Source: Buxus sempervirens (lineage: Eukaryota; Streptophyta; Magnoliopsida; Buxales; Buxaceae). From it: 64,000 bases of DNA. Of this stretch, positions 46,885-56,729 are shown in pieces. The stretch covers positions 34,638,213 to 34,702,212 of the forward strand of contig OX387185.1 of assembly GCA_947561395.2 (NCBI GenBank), in the 5' to 3' direction. The first letter of the stretch is position 1. Each line of letters starts with the position of its first letter. Position numbers and translations under genes: made by a program. The notes beneath the pieces are model-generated. The model ran no database searches. It had not been told where the DNA came from and saw only the letters and a list, made by a program, of their open reading frames with translations.

Positions 46885-48967
46885 CTCCCTCAACCCAGTC
46901 GGACCCTGGTTATCAAATGAGTCAACTTAGGAGGATATAGGCTAATTTAGGAAGTACTTTTTGTCCAACCTTAGTAAGGTATGGAACTCATGTAATTACA
47001 TGATATTGGGGGATCCTGTCAAACGGACATGATAATCGCCTAAGGCAAGTGGTTTTTAACAGGGACCAATGTGACCCGCCCACTTACCTGGGGATCCACC
47101 CAGATCTTGTATTACATGCTGTTCTGCACTTTTACTATAAATGTAGGAACCCTTTGTTGGCCCTTATTCGAGAATCACCCAAGCAGACACAGCACTTGAC
47201 CCCATTGCACATACAAGCACCTCACTACACCGTGAATGAATTTTTTAACTGCGTGGGGTGACATGCACGAGGGAGTCTGCATGGATGATCCGAACTGAAT
47301 GCTATCTGCACTCTGTGAATGTTCTTCTTAACCAAAACCTAGATCTCTCTAGCAGCCACCCTTCTTCAATCGAGAAACTTACTTTGGGATGGTATTAGCC
47401 CTACGCTCCCGTGGCTTGCCGGGGAAAGCAGGGTAAACCCATCTCCCCAGGTTTCTGGATTCTTCAAGCGCCCTTGGTTTCTTGCCATGGTACGCGAGGG
47501 GTCTAGTACTTGGCTCAGACCCTTGAAGGCAGGTGCCTCGGGCTGGGTATCCTTCCCCACCTATTGACTCTGAAAAACCTCGATCTGAATCTGAATGTGA
47601 ACATGAATGCTGGAATAAAATAAGGAAAAATCAATTTAAAACCCAAGAGTCCATCAGGGGCAACAACCCCGTCCTTTTGCATCGAACTGAGTGAGACCTA
47701 GACCATGGGTTGCCTTAGCCCTAAATTAGGAAACCAACCCAATTTGATCAGGGGTCTAACCCCAGATCCATGCATTTGAGTCCTGTAAACCGTGGGCCTC
47801 GACCCATTAAGTCCGCTGGAAGCACTCTAAGTCTTAGTTGGCCTTTCAAGCAGATGAAAGCCAGCCAGATCAGACAATCAGACAGAAACAGGCCAAAACA
47901 GGGGCAGAAAAAAAACCCTAGATTTAGGATTTCAGCCCACCTGCCAAGAAGCAAACTTGTACCCTCCTTTTGGGTTCCCAACAACCCTAAAGGTGATTTT
48001 CTTTACAGAATTATTTTTGTAAATTTCGCCCTCGATGGCAAGGTGTAAACATTTTTATTGTGATCTGACACCCAAAAGCAGATAAAAGAACAGATGAAAG
48101 ATAAAAGGTTGATCAGGACTTAGGAATGCTTCCTTACACAAGTATGTCTAGGAGTCGTGCCTTAACAGGCACCAACCCTTTTAGGACCATGCACACACCT
48201 GTTGGTTTTTTTTAGCATTTAACTTTCATTTTACCTGTGTATATATTTGTTCTTGCGTTAAACATGTGCACTTCGAGATCATTTACACCAACCTGTTTAG
48301 CCGCATTGTATTCAAAAATGCACAAAAATTTTCTGGGCATTCATTGAGCCGGCTTTCGAGGTGTTCATCAAAATGGCCTTCGGGCCTACATTGAATCGTC
48401 TCCATTAACATTGTCTTTTGCTATGCACAGTAAAACCGTCATTCATGGTTATATTGAGCTAGCTGTGTAGACATAAATCAAATCGCCCCTCTTGCGGCAT
48501 AAATTCTCCATGCCATTCATGGCATGATCCAAGGCACGTTTCCTGATTTACCATTTCTTGATTTCAAAGGGTTTGCACTCATGAAGCACGTGTTGCACGG
48601 TTTTGAAAACCATCAAACACGATATGATCTCCAGAGTCTCAATCTCTGAAAGATCGAACTGCAAGTTTTTTTTTTTAACATCGTAATTTTCAGGAAAAAC
48701 CCTTGATTGGATATGGCACTGTCACACACTGTTCACAGTAATGTTTTGTCGAAGTTGTGATTTTCATGCATGAATCGTCCCATATTTATTTTCACTTATT
48801 GTGACCCCAGAGCACCACTCACGGTGTAAATGATCTCGTCATACACAACACATTGTTCATAAGTTGAAAAGAAACTGATTGAGATCTTTAATGAACAGGT
48901 ACGATTCAGGTACTTCACATTAAAAGCACTAACCAGAACGCTGCATTTGCATTGAAAAAGGACTGCA
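46885..48967 (+). other. Untranslated leader between primer binding site and Gag, unit 1
   Basis: About 2.1 kb with only short frames on both strands, identical in unit 2 (58399-60481). No extra protein is recognised. Confidence 0.6.
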
Positions 48968-50308
48968 ATGAATTCTTCTGAGGCTCCAACTTCGTCATCC
49001 TCACAACCAAGAACTGAAGAACAGCAAGTCATGATGGATCTAAGTCAACAAGTAGCCATGACACATGCCACGGGGGTTCAAGTACCAGAAATCCAACAGG
49101 GACAACCACCCCAGCCGAACCTCATGACAGTTGATCTGCCACCACGGGACACCCAATTCCCACATCCGGCAGCAATAGCCACCCACCTTCCACCATGTGT
49201 GCCTGTCCAATTGGGGCAAGAAGAGCAAGACCGGAACAGGGTACGGAAGGCCCAACTTGAGGAAATGTTGGCTGCAGTAAAGGAAGACAGTAAGGCCCAA
49301 ATAGCCGCAATAAGAGAAGAACTCTTGAAACAACTCCAGCCCAACCCAGTACGTGAGGAAACCACACTGGAGAGCTTGTGTCTTTTCCCAGACATCCATC
49401 TGCCAGTAAAGTTCCGATGTCCTGACTTGCATAAGTTTGACGGTACTGGCTGTCCTTTGATACACCTGCGATCCTATGTTGGCGACATGTGCCAATATGC
49501 GAAGGACGAAAAGATCATGGTTCAGTTCTTCCAGAGATCGCTAACTGGGGCAGCATATTCTTGGTTCCTAAGTCTGGACAAGCAGAAGGTCAAGACATGG
49601 AACGACATTGCTACTGTATTCATCCAACAGTACCATTTGAACAGTCCGACGGTTCAAACCCGGGCAGAATTACAAAGACTATCAAAGGGAAATAGCGAGT
49701 TTGTAAGAGACTACGCTAAAAGATGGATAAAACTAGCAAATATGGTTCAACCCCCTCTCCTAGAACAAGAACAAACTTCTCTGTTCATTTCATCATTGGG
49801 GCAACCATACTTTACAATGCTGTTGGGACAATGTGCTGCAAGTTTCGCCGAGCTGGTGATGACGGCTGAAAGGATCGAAGATGCGGTTAAGGCTGGGAAA
49901 ATAGGAGCTTCTATGACAGAATCCTCCCAAGAAGACATAAGATATGAGGGAACGATCAACCATGACCAATCTGCTAAACGCAAGAGAGGAAATGATCACC
50001 CCTGTGCAAATGTCACCATGGCTCGACTGAAGGAGCCCTTGACTAAGGAAGAAAGAAAGAACCGTGTGTTCACACAGCTCCCATATTCCCTGGCTGAGTT
50101 GTTGCCTACCTTGCTGCAAGAAGGACACCTGAAGCAGGTTCCCCCAAATCCAAGGGCACCAGCAAGTAGAGGGTATGACCCGTCCAAGACATGTGGTTAC
50201 CATAAGGGAGCACCGGGGCATGATACTAACGAATGTTGGAGCCTCCGTCATGCAGTCCAAGATCTCCTTGAAGCTGGGGAACTCAAAATTGATCCTCCAT
50301 CAAGTTGA
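48968..50308 (+). CDS. gag: Gag polyprotein of the Tat-type element, unit 1 (446 aa)
   Basis: The Gln/Pro-rich N-terminus is followed by a predicted coiled coil (about residues 85-122, QLEEMLAAVKEDSKAQIAAI). The capsid-like Retrotrans_gag region spans about 135-305, with KFDGTGCPLIHLRSYVGDM, FFQRSLTGAAYSWFLSLD, TWNDIATVFIQQY, FVRDYAKRW and FAELVMTAERIEDAV. This matches Tat/Ogre Gag. The C-terminal module starts at RVFTQLPYSLAELLPTLL and ends in a C-x2-H-x5-H-x4-C knuckle (C409, H412, H418, C423), then WSLRHAVQDLLEAG. It would bind and package element RNA. It ends in a stop and is not fused to protease. The start is the first Met after the leader; the frame is intact. Confidence 0.9.
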   Translation: MNSSEAPTSSSSQPRTEEQQVMMDLSQQVAMTHATGVQVPEIQQGQPPQPNLMTVDLPPRDTQFPHPAAIATHLPPCVPVQLGQEEQDRNRVRKAQLEEMLAAVKEDSKAQIAAIREELLKQLQPNPVREETTLESLCLFPDIHLPVKFRCPDLHKFDGTGCPLIHLRSYVGDMCQYAKDEKIMVQFFQRSLTGAAYSWFLSLDKQKVKTWNDIATVFIQQYHLNSPTVQTRAELQRLSKGNSEFVRDYAKRWIKLANMVQPPLLEQEQTSLFISSLGQPYFTMLLGQCAASFAELVMTAERIEDAVKAGKIGASMTESSQEDIRYEGTINHDQSAKRKRGNDHPCANVTMARLKEPLTKEERKNRVFTQLPYSLAELLPTLLQEGHLKQVPPNPRAPASRGYDPSKTCGYHKGAPGHDTNECWSLRHAVQDLLEAGELKIDPPSS

Positions 50309-50454
50309 AAAGAAATTGAGAAAAAAAAAATAATAAAAAAAAAATAAAAAAAAATAAAAAAAAAAAAAAAGATCATCTCTATGCAGCCTAGCATTTCATG
50401 GATTCTGCTTTCTGATGTTTGTTTCTTCTGGCAGGAACCCCTTCAGTAGTCAGC

Positions 50455-51177
50455 ATGGACCACACCTCAGAGACAAGTCGTGATGCGGCCCAACAAATAT
50501 CCAGCATAGTGGCCTCTCTATGGAGTCTGCTAAGAATGATAACAATCAGGGAAGAAACATGGAACAAATGCTGGGAAGCATTAGGAGAAGAAAATTTTGA
50601 ACTACGATCTCAAGTAAGGGTCCTTGAAGAAGAAATCCAACAAATAAAGGGAAAGATACCCCTGAACTGTCAAGAAGTGAGCTGCCCGCCAACCATAATA
50701 GGTAGTCAGATGCAAAAAGAGAAAGGAAAAGCTGTAGCAGAGGGTGTTACTCGAGCCATGAAAAAGCAAAATCCTTTGGATGATTCCCCAAGGAGAACAA
50801 AAGAGGAAGCAGAGGCCAGAATGAGGAGGGTTTTCACCCCTTTACCATATGCACCGATAGAATTGCTTCCAACACTATTGAAGGAGGGGTATGTGCAGAT
50901 TAAGCCCCCGAACCCCCGAATGATTCGGTCCAGAAACTACAACGCTGCAGAACGATGTGAGTACCATTCTGATGCTCCAGGACACCACACAAACCGGTGT
51001 TGGGATCTGCGGCATGATATTCAAGATCTGATCGATCAAGGATTCTTGAAGGAATTGCTTGAGAAACCAGGGTCTTACATTTCTGACAAGTTGGCACAGG
51101 TCCGAATATCTGAATCAACCATCTTCCCGCAGAAAAGAGGAGATGATGCAGAAAAGGAGAATGAGGAAAGCACCTAA
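50455..51177 (+). CDS. Second Gag-like ORF with a duplicated zinc-knuckle module, unit 1 (240 aa)
   Basis: The likely start is MDHTSETSRDAAQQ at 50455 (the frame is open from 50419). It has a helical N-terminus with a predicted coiled coil (ENFELRSQVRVLEEEIQQIK), then a module parallel to the end of Gag: RVFTPLPYAPIELLPTLLKE, NPRMIRSRNY, then C-x2-H-x5-H-x4-C (CEYH...GH...C) and WDLRHDIQDLIDQGF. It lacks the capsid-like region. A poly-A stretch (50319-50370) and the acceptor-like TTTCTTCTGGCAG at about 50423-50435 separate it from Gag, so it may be translated from a spliced RNA. Possible roles are RNA binding or modulation of Gag assembly. The second copy is at 61969-62691. Confidence 0.7.
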   Translation: MDHTSETSRDAAQQISSIVASLWSLLRMITIREETWNKCWEALGEENFELRSQVRVLEEEIQQIKGKIPLNCQEVSCPPTIIGSQMQKEKGKAVAEGVTRAMKKQNPLDDSPRRTKEEAEARMRRVFTPLPYAPIELLPTLLKEGYVQIKPPNPRMIRSRNYNAAERCEYHSDAPGHHTNRCWDLRHDIQDLIDQGFLKELLEKPGSYISDKLAQVRISESTIFPQKRGDDAEKENEEST

Positions 51178-51316
51178 AAGCTTCCTGCCACGACAGGCAA
51201 CTGAATTCCAAGAATGCTGATTCGTATCAGCCACCTTTTGCATAAATTACTACTTACTTTTGTTTATGCTTTCTTTTAATTTCCGAACTTGATAACATGC
51301 TTCTTTTTGCAAGCTT

Positions 51317-51550
51317 ATGAAATCTTTTGGGAAATCACCAGAGTGTTTTACTACACCAAGGCAAGATTGTGATCTCGGGACAAACCTGAACAATCAAAAA
51401 TGGAATGTGCCAGACAGCACAAGCTGTGCGGGTTTCAACATAGCCAAAGGATCCCCCACCTGCACCACATTTGAACCCTACCTTGCCAAACAGTGGAGCA
51501 AGCTGAAAGAAAAAAAAAGGAAGAAGGGGAAAGGTGCCCATACCAGTTAA
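51317..51550 (+). CDS. Small unrecognised ORF, unit 1 (77 aa)
   Basis: Starts MKSFGKSPECF and ends with the basic tail KEKKRKKGKGAHTS. It lies about 140 bp after the second ORF, preceded by a pyrimidine-rich CTTCTTTTTGCAAG. It could be the remains of a longer coding region, since a pol gene would start around here in an autonomous element. No family is recognised. Confidence 0.3.
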   Translation: MKSFGKSPECFTTPRQDCDLGTNLNNQKWNVPDSTSCAGFNIAKGSPTCTTFEPYLAKQWSKLKEKKRKKGKGAHTS

Positions 51551-53058
51551 GGGTCACTGACATGATCCAGGATCAATGATCCCAATGACATGATGAGAGG
51601 CCATTTTTGGCTGAAATACTTCAAGCAAATTCCGCTAGTCAGACATGATTAAGCTTGATCGTCTCGTTTCTAACCCATGTTATGTCTAGCCACCCCAAAT
51701 TGGGGCAAAGTCAAAAAAAAATAAATAAATAAAGATGAAAATGGTTCTTGAGCCAGTTAATTGTACAAAAACAAGTGTTACATTCTCTGTAAAAGGATGA
51801 AAGGCCATCCTTGATTTTCTCCCAAAAATCATCTGACACAAGATGAAACCCTAGCAAAACACTTTGGGCCGAACAATCTCTTCATTTAACCCTACCATGT
51901 CCTGTCTTCAAAACTAGGGTACACAAGCTTCATGAAATTGGAGACACAAGAAAGACAAGGGGAAGATAGGGCAAAGTGAAAAGCACCCTAAAAAAGGAGA
52001 AAAGGGATAAAACCCAGAAAACAAGAATTTGAAGAACTGGGGCAATTCCCTTTGAAAAAAGAAAAGAAGAAAAAGAAAGAAAAAACAAGAGAAAAACAAG
52101 AGTTGGGGCAAGTCCCAAAAGCAAAAGTCAAGGATTGGGGCAAAGAACCCAAGAAAGGAAAGAAAAGAAAAGAACAAAGATGAAAAAAAAAGGTAAAGAA
52201 GCTACACAAAGCTGAAGGGGTAAAAGATGAAGAAAGCCCTAACCAAGAAAAGTGGACAGGACATGGCTCTTACCCTACTCACAAATTTTGAGCCTTTATA
52301 TCATTTCTTCTGGACCCATGAACCAAGCCTACATTTCGTCCTGTTATGAAGTCCTTTCTGATTACAGAGAATTTGACACTAACTCCCAGACAAACTGGCA
52401 ATGACAGAATCAAAGGAACAAAAGAACTTTGGCTAGACATAATGGTCACCCATAGAATGAAGTTATATAGGATTTGAGCTTATTTATCCTTCATTTCTAA
52501 AACACTGGAAACAAAGCCTACATTTCGTCCTACTAATAAGTCCTCTTTGATCATTGGATCGTGATCCATGGAAATTGACAGGACCCTTAGACTGGAGCAA
52601 TGCACCAAACCCGAATAAGGGAACCAAGTGAGAGAAAAACTAAGGGTGGGAAAAAGAAAAAAAGAGAGAGAGAGAGAGAAAATTAAAAGATCTGGGGAAA
52701 GGCAGTGCCAAAGAAACCCCCTGAACCAAAAACAATTCCCCTCATTCCAACTTGGGGCATGCCATTGGAGGCAAAAATGTTGAGACCTTTACAGGGAATG
52801 CTGAGAAGCATCATTTCATAAAGTCTAAATGAGAGTGTCAGGTGACTGACCCAAAGATTATTGGTCTTGTCATGGACCCACTTTGAAAAGCGGAAATTCC
52901 AAACATTGGTGAATTCCCAAAAGGTTTTAATTGCTTATGTTTTGCACGTAATTTTGATTAACTAAATTTTACTTGAACTTTTGCAGGTACTGACAAAGCT
53001 TGAAACAGACAGATAAGGCCATTACGGCAGATTCACACTGATACAGGAAAAATTGCCT
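51551..53058 (+). other. Non-coding purine-rich internal region where pol would be expected
   Basis: No RT, RNase H or integrase motif in any frame. TTGGGGCAA-type motifs recur (about 51698, 52105, 52136, 52752). A block CCTACATTTCGTCCT followed by AAGTCCT recurs near 52329 and 52518. A/G-rich tracts lie at 52060-52200 and 52640-52690. The equivalent part of unit 2 runs to the window end. Confidence 0.7.
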
Positions 53059-54447
53059 CCATGTATTCACACATGGGGCGCAGAAAAAGCCATCACGATG
53101 TATTCACACGTTGGATGCCATCACAGCGTATTCACACGTTGGATGTAAAAGCAAAATCCGTCACCATGTATTCACACATGGGGCGCAGAAAAGTCATCAC
53201 GATGTATCCACACATTGGATGCCATCACAGCGTATTCACACGTTGGATGCCAAAACAAAATCCGTCACCATGTATTCACACATGGGGCGCAGAAAAAGCC
53301 ATCACGATGTATTCACACATTGGATGCCATCACCATATACTCACACATGGGATGTAAAATGAGTCGTCACCATGTATTCACACATGGGGCGAAAGCAGAA
53401 TCGGCACCATGTATTCACACATGGAACGCAGAAAAGCCGTTCCGGCGTATTCACACGCTGATGAAAAAACAAAACCGTCACAGTGTATTCACACATTGGA
53501 CAAAGAAGAAACTAGAATCAAAACCACTGACGGATAAGTCAGAAATTGGTGAGGGAATGTCCCAACATAATTTGTGATATCAAAGCTGTTGATACATGAA
53601 TTTGAAAAAAAAAAAAAAAAAAGAGGATTGAAAGAAAGAAAAAGAAGAAGAAGAAGAAAAGAAAAATGGATTGAGAAAAGAAAGAAAAGAAAAAAGAAGG
53701 AGAGAAAAAGATTGAGAAAGAAAAGAAATGGACAAAGACAAAAGAAACAAAATGTCTCCTAAAGACAAGAGCCACCATGTATTCTCACATGGGGCACCTC
53801 AGAGGAAGTCACCATGTATTCACACATGGGACGCAAAAAGAGTCATCACAATGTATCCACACATTGGTTGACAAAAGTTTGTGAAGCCACCGACAAATAA
53901 GTCAGCTTCGAATATCATTAAGACAAAAAAGGGACAGAGACAAAAGTCACCATGTATTCACACATGGGACGCAAAAAGAGTCATCACAATGTATCCACAC
54001 ATTGGTTGACAAAAGTTTGTGAAGCCACCGACAAATAAGTCAGCTTCGAATATCATTAATATAAAAAAAAAAAAAAAAAAGACAGAGAAATTCGTCACCG
54101 TGTATCCACACATGGGACGCAAAAAGAGTCATCACAATGTATCCACACATTGGTTGACAAAAGTTTGTGAAGCCACCAACAAATAAGTCAGCTTCGAATC
54201 AAGACAAAAACACAGACAAAATTCGTCGCCATGTATTCACACATGGGACGCAGAAAGAGTCATCACAATGTATCCACACATTGGTTGACAAAAGTTTGAA
54301 AAGCCACCGACAAATAAGTCAGCTTTGAATCAAGACAAAAAGACAGAGAAAGAGTCACCATGTATTCTCACATGGGACACAGACAAAATTCGTCACCGTG
54401 TATCCACACATGGGACGCAAAAAGAGTCATAATGTATTCACACATTA
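53059..54447 (+). repeat. Array of about 25 covarying hairpins, loop TAT[TC]CACA
   Basis: Each unit is a 5-bp stem closing an 8-nt loop. Stems include CCATG/CATGG, CAATG/CATTG, CGATG/CGTTG, CAGCG/CGTTG, CAGTG/CATTG, CCGTG/CATGG, CGGCG/CGCTG and TAATG/CATTA. Units are often 37 bp apart (for example 53059, 53096; 53370, 53407; 53813, 53850). Higher-order units add GACAAATAAGTCAGCTTCGAA after pairs of hairpins between 53870 and 54330. Long frames across the array follow the repeat and are not taken as coding. Confidence 0.9.
53590..53740 (+). repeat. Purine-rich GA tract interrupting the hairpin array
   Basis: About 150 bp of AAAGAAGA-type sequence between hairpins at 53480 and 53776. The Lys/Arg frame on it is an artefact. 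Confidence 0.85.
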
Positions 54448-54600
54448 ATTGACCGAAGTTTGTTGTGGTACCGACGCCGCCAGTGATTAAACTGAAGGTT
54501 GGCTGAGGCACACCTGGGTGTTGTTTTTCAACTCACCCCCTGTGGAGACTTTACATGGTCCAACCCTGAGATACTAAGTTCAAACCAACCAGTTAACTTT

Positions 54601-54922
54601 GGGTTCTCTCTCCCAGCCGTTTGGCTAAAATAGACCAGTTTAAACCGGGTTCCCTTTCCCAGCCGTTTGGCTAAAATAGACCTGTTTAACCGTGGGTTCA
54701 CTTTCCCAGCCGTTTGGCTAAAATAGACCAGTTTAAACCGGGTTCTCTTTCCCAGCCGTTTGGCTAAAATAGACCAGTTAACCGTGGATTCCCTTTCCCA
54801 GCCGTTTGGCTAAAATAGATCAGGTCCAGGGTTCTCTTCCCCAATCATTCCAAATGATTAAAATAGATCAATTTGTCTTTGGGTTCTCTTCCCCAACTGT
54901 TTTAGGACAGTTAAAATAGATC
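54601..54922 (+). repeat. Seven tandem units: hairpin followed by AAAATAGA
   Basis: Units of about 45-55 bp have the form TTC(C/T)CTTTCCC, hairpin, AAAATAGAYC. Five carry AGCC-GTTT-GGCT. The sixth has AATCATT-CCA-AATGATT (54843-54859) and the seventh AACTGT-TTTAGG-ACAGTT (54895-54912). Sequence changes in the stem keep the pairing. Confidence 0.85.
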
Positions 54923-54954
54923 TATAATCAGGTACCAAAATAGCTTTTCGAAGT

Positions 54955-55012
54955 CCGTACCTGTTAAAATCCTGAAAAGGCACCCGTACCTGTTAAAATC
55001 CTGAAAAGGCAC
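54955..55012 (+). repeat. 29-bp perfect tandem duplication
   Basis: CCGTACCTGTTAAAATCCTG... occurs twice back to back (54955-54983, 54984-55012). Confidence 0.95.
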
Positions 55013-55918
55013 AAGCCCCCATGGGAGTACCACTACTCAAGCTCTTCAGAAGAACCCCACGAAGTTGCAAGATTACATCAATCCCCAGAAGATCAAGCAC
55101 TAATGTTTTGTTCCTTGTGCAGGTACAAAGAAGGAAGAAAAATGCAAAAATGAATATGAGAAGGATACTTTGATCCTTCATTCCCCAGCAGAGGCTTCCT
55201 CCTTTTCATCCCCAGCAGAGTTCAGAAGAAAGAAGATCGTCAAGATCCTCAAACCCTCCAACAAAACTTCAAGAGCAAAGAGAGACATCACAATAATCCC
55301 CAGAGAGTCATTTAGACAGATCATACTCCCACCATATCCCAAGCGGAGTAACTCTTGAATGGGAAAGAAGCTCTAAATGCCTCGACAAGAGAAAGAACCT
55401 GGCAAGGAGAAGCAACAAGGAAGAGCAGTAATGGGCCAATTCGCCCCTTCTTGTAAATTTTGATTCCCACTTTTGTAAATAGCATAGGCTAGAGTAGATG
55501 TGTGTGGTCTCCGAGATGATGGACAGCAGCGCGGAAGCTTCCTCCCGTCCTCCCACCTGCACTCCCAAACCCATACCCTGGTCTACTTAAAAAAAAAAAA
55601 AAAAAAAAAAACTGAAGTCACTAAAAGCTTTAAAGGAACAAACAAAAAGAAAAGAACATTGTTAAGTGCCTTGCATCAACGTCGAAACAGGCTGATGAGC
55701 TCAAAATTTAATCTTTCTCAAAAAACTAAGGAACAACCCTATTCAAACCCGAAAAAGGGTATAGGGATTCCCAAAATCAGGAAGTGATACCAAACATCTG
55801 ACGCTTCCCTTTTAAACAATTCAGTGATTGAGCTCATCGACCATGTCGACAGAAATGCAAGGTGCAAAAATAAGGTTCTTTTTCTTCTTTGCCGTTCATC
55901 CCCTAAGGTGACTCCAGC

Positions 55919-55931
55919 AAAGAGGGGCAGC
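55919..55931 (+). promoter_or_regulatory. Polypurine tract between unit 1 and LTR 2
   Basis: AAAGAGGGGCAGC directly before TGTTAGCACC, nearly identical to the tract at 4013-4025. Confidence 0.8.
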
Positions 55932-56490
55932 TGTTAGCACCTGATTTTTGCACCCCCAAAATAAAGAAAAGTGAAAAGTCAAACTAAAAGTCAAACCCTG
56001 AGGGGGTCAAAAATTGACTTTTTGATTCAAGTAAATTTGGCCATCAAACTTCATATCATTGGAAAAAGCAGTTCGACACGGTTCCAACGCAACTGAATTT
56101 GCTGGAATCGGAGTCCGGATGAGAAAGATATGAGCTGGTCAAACTTTTGGAGGGCGAAAAGTTGACTTTTTGCTCGACCCTAATTCGACTGCCAAACTTG
56201 ATCCCAATGGATAGGTGGTTCCGAGCTGATTCCAACGACACTAAGTTTGTTGAAATCGGACACCGGACGAAGAAGTTATGAGCAGTTGAAGTTTCAGAAA
56301 AACTGCCCATGTGGCAAAAAGGCAGCAAAAATAGACTAAACCAATAAAATAAATAAGATAAAAGTGTTTAATAATATTTTAATAAAGAGAATCTCGTTTT
56401 CTAATAAAATAATCGGAAAAATCGGATAAAAATCCTGCAATAAGCCAAATTGAATAAAGGTTTGAAATCCACACATTTTTAAAACGTGCG

Positions 56491-56707
56491 GGACCGTATT
56501 TACATTACGGGCAGGGCATGCCCGTATTTTAAATACGGGCACGCTTCTAGAAGGAAGACACGCGTCGCCGTACGGCGGAACACGCGTCCCGTACGGCCGA
56601 ATCTGCGATAATTGCAAATATTCGTTTTTCGCCCGTATTTGAATTACGGGCAAGGCACGCCCGTACTTGAAGTACGGGCAAGGCACGCCCGTAGATCAAA
56701 TACGGGC
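56491..56707. repeat. U3 palindrome cluster, LTR 2
   Basis: Identical copy of the cluster at 44977-45193, offset 11,514 bp. Confidence 0.9.
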
Positions 56708-56721
56708 ACGGGATTTTTGCC

Positions 56722-56729
56722 TATAAATA
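56722..56729 (+). promoter_or_regulatory. TATA box of LTR 2
   Basis: Same context as 45208-45215. Confidence 0.75.

Noticed and set aside
49040-50260. Several 60-155 aa minus-strand frames opposite Gag
   Set aside because: They are shadows of the Gag frame on the complementary strand without motifs of their own.
53061-53577. Repeat proteins encoded by overlapping frames rich in HTWGAEK/MDAITAYSH
   Set aside because: All frames stay open because the 37-bp repeat lacks stops. Variation follows hairpin pairing, not codon positions.
53059-54447. CRISPR-like array of short repeats
   Set aside because: Plant nuclear context, the intervening segments are themselves repeated, and no cas genes are present. 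The array is part of a retrotransposon.
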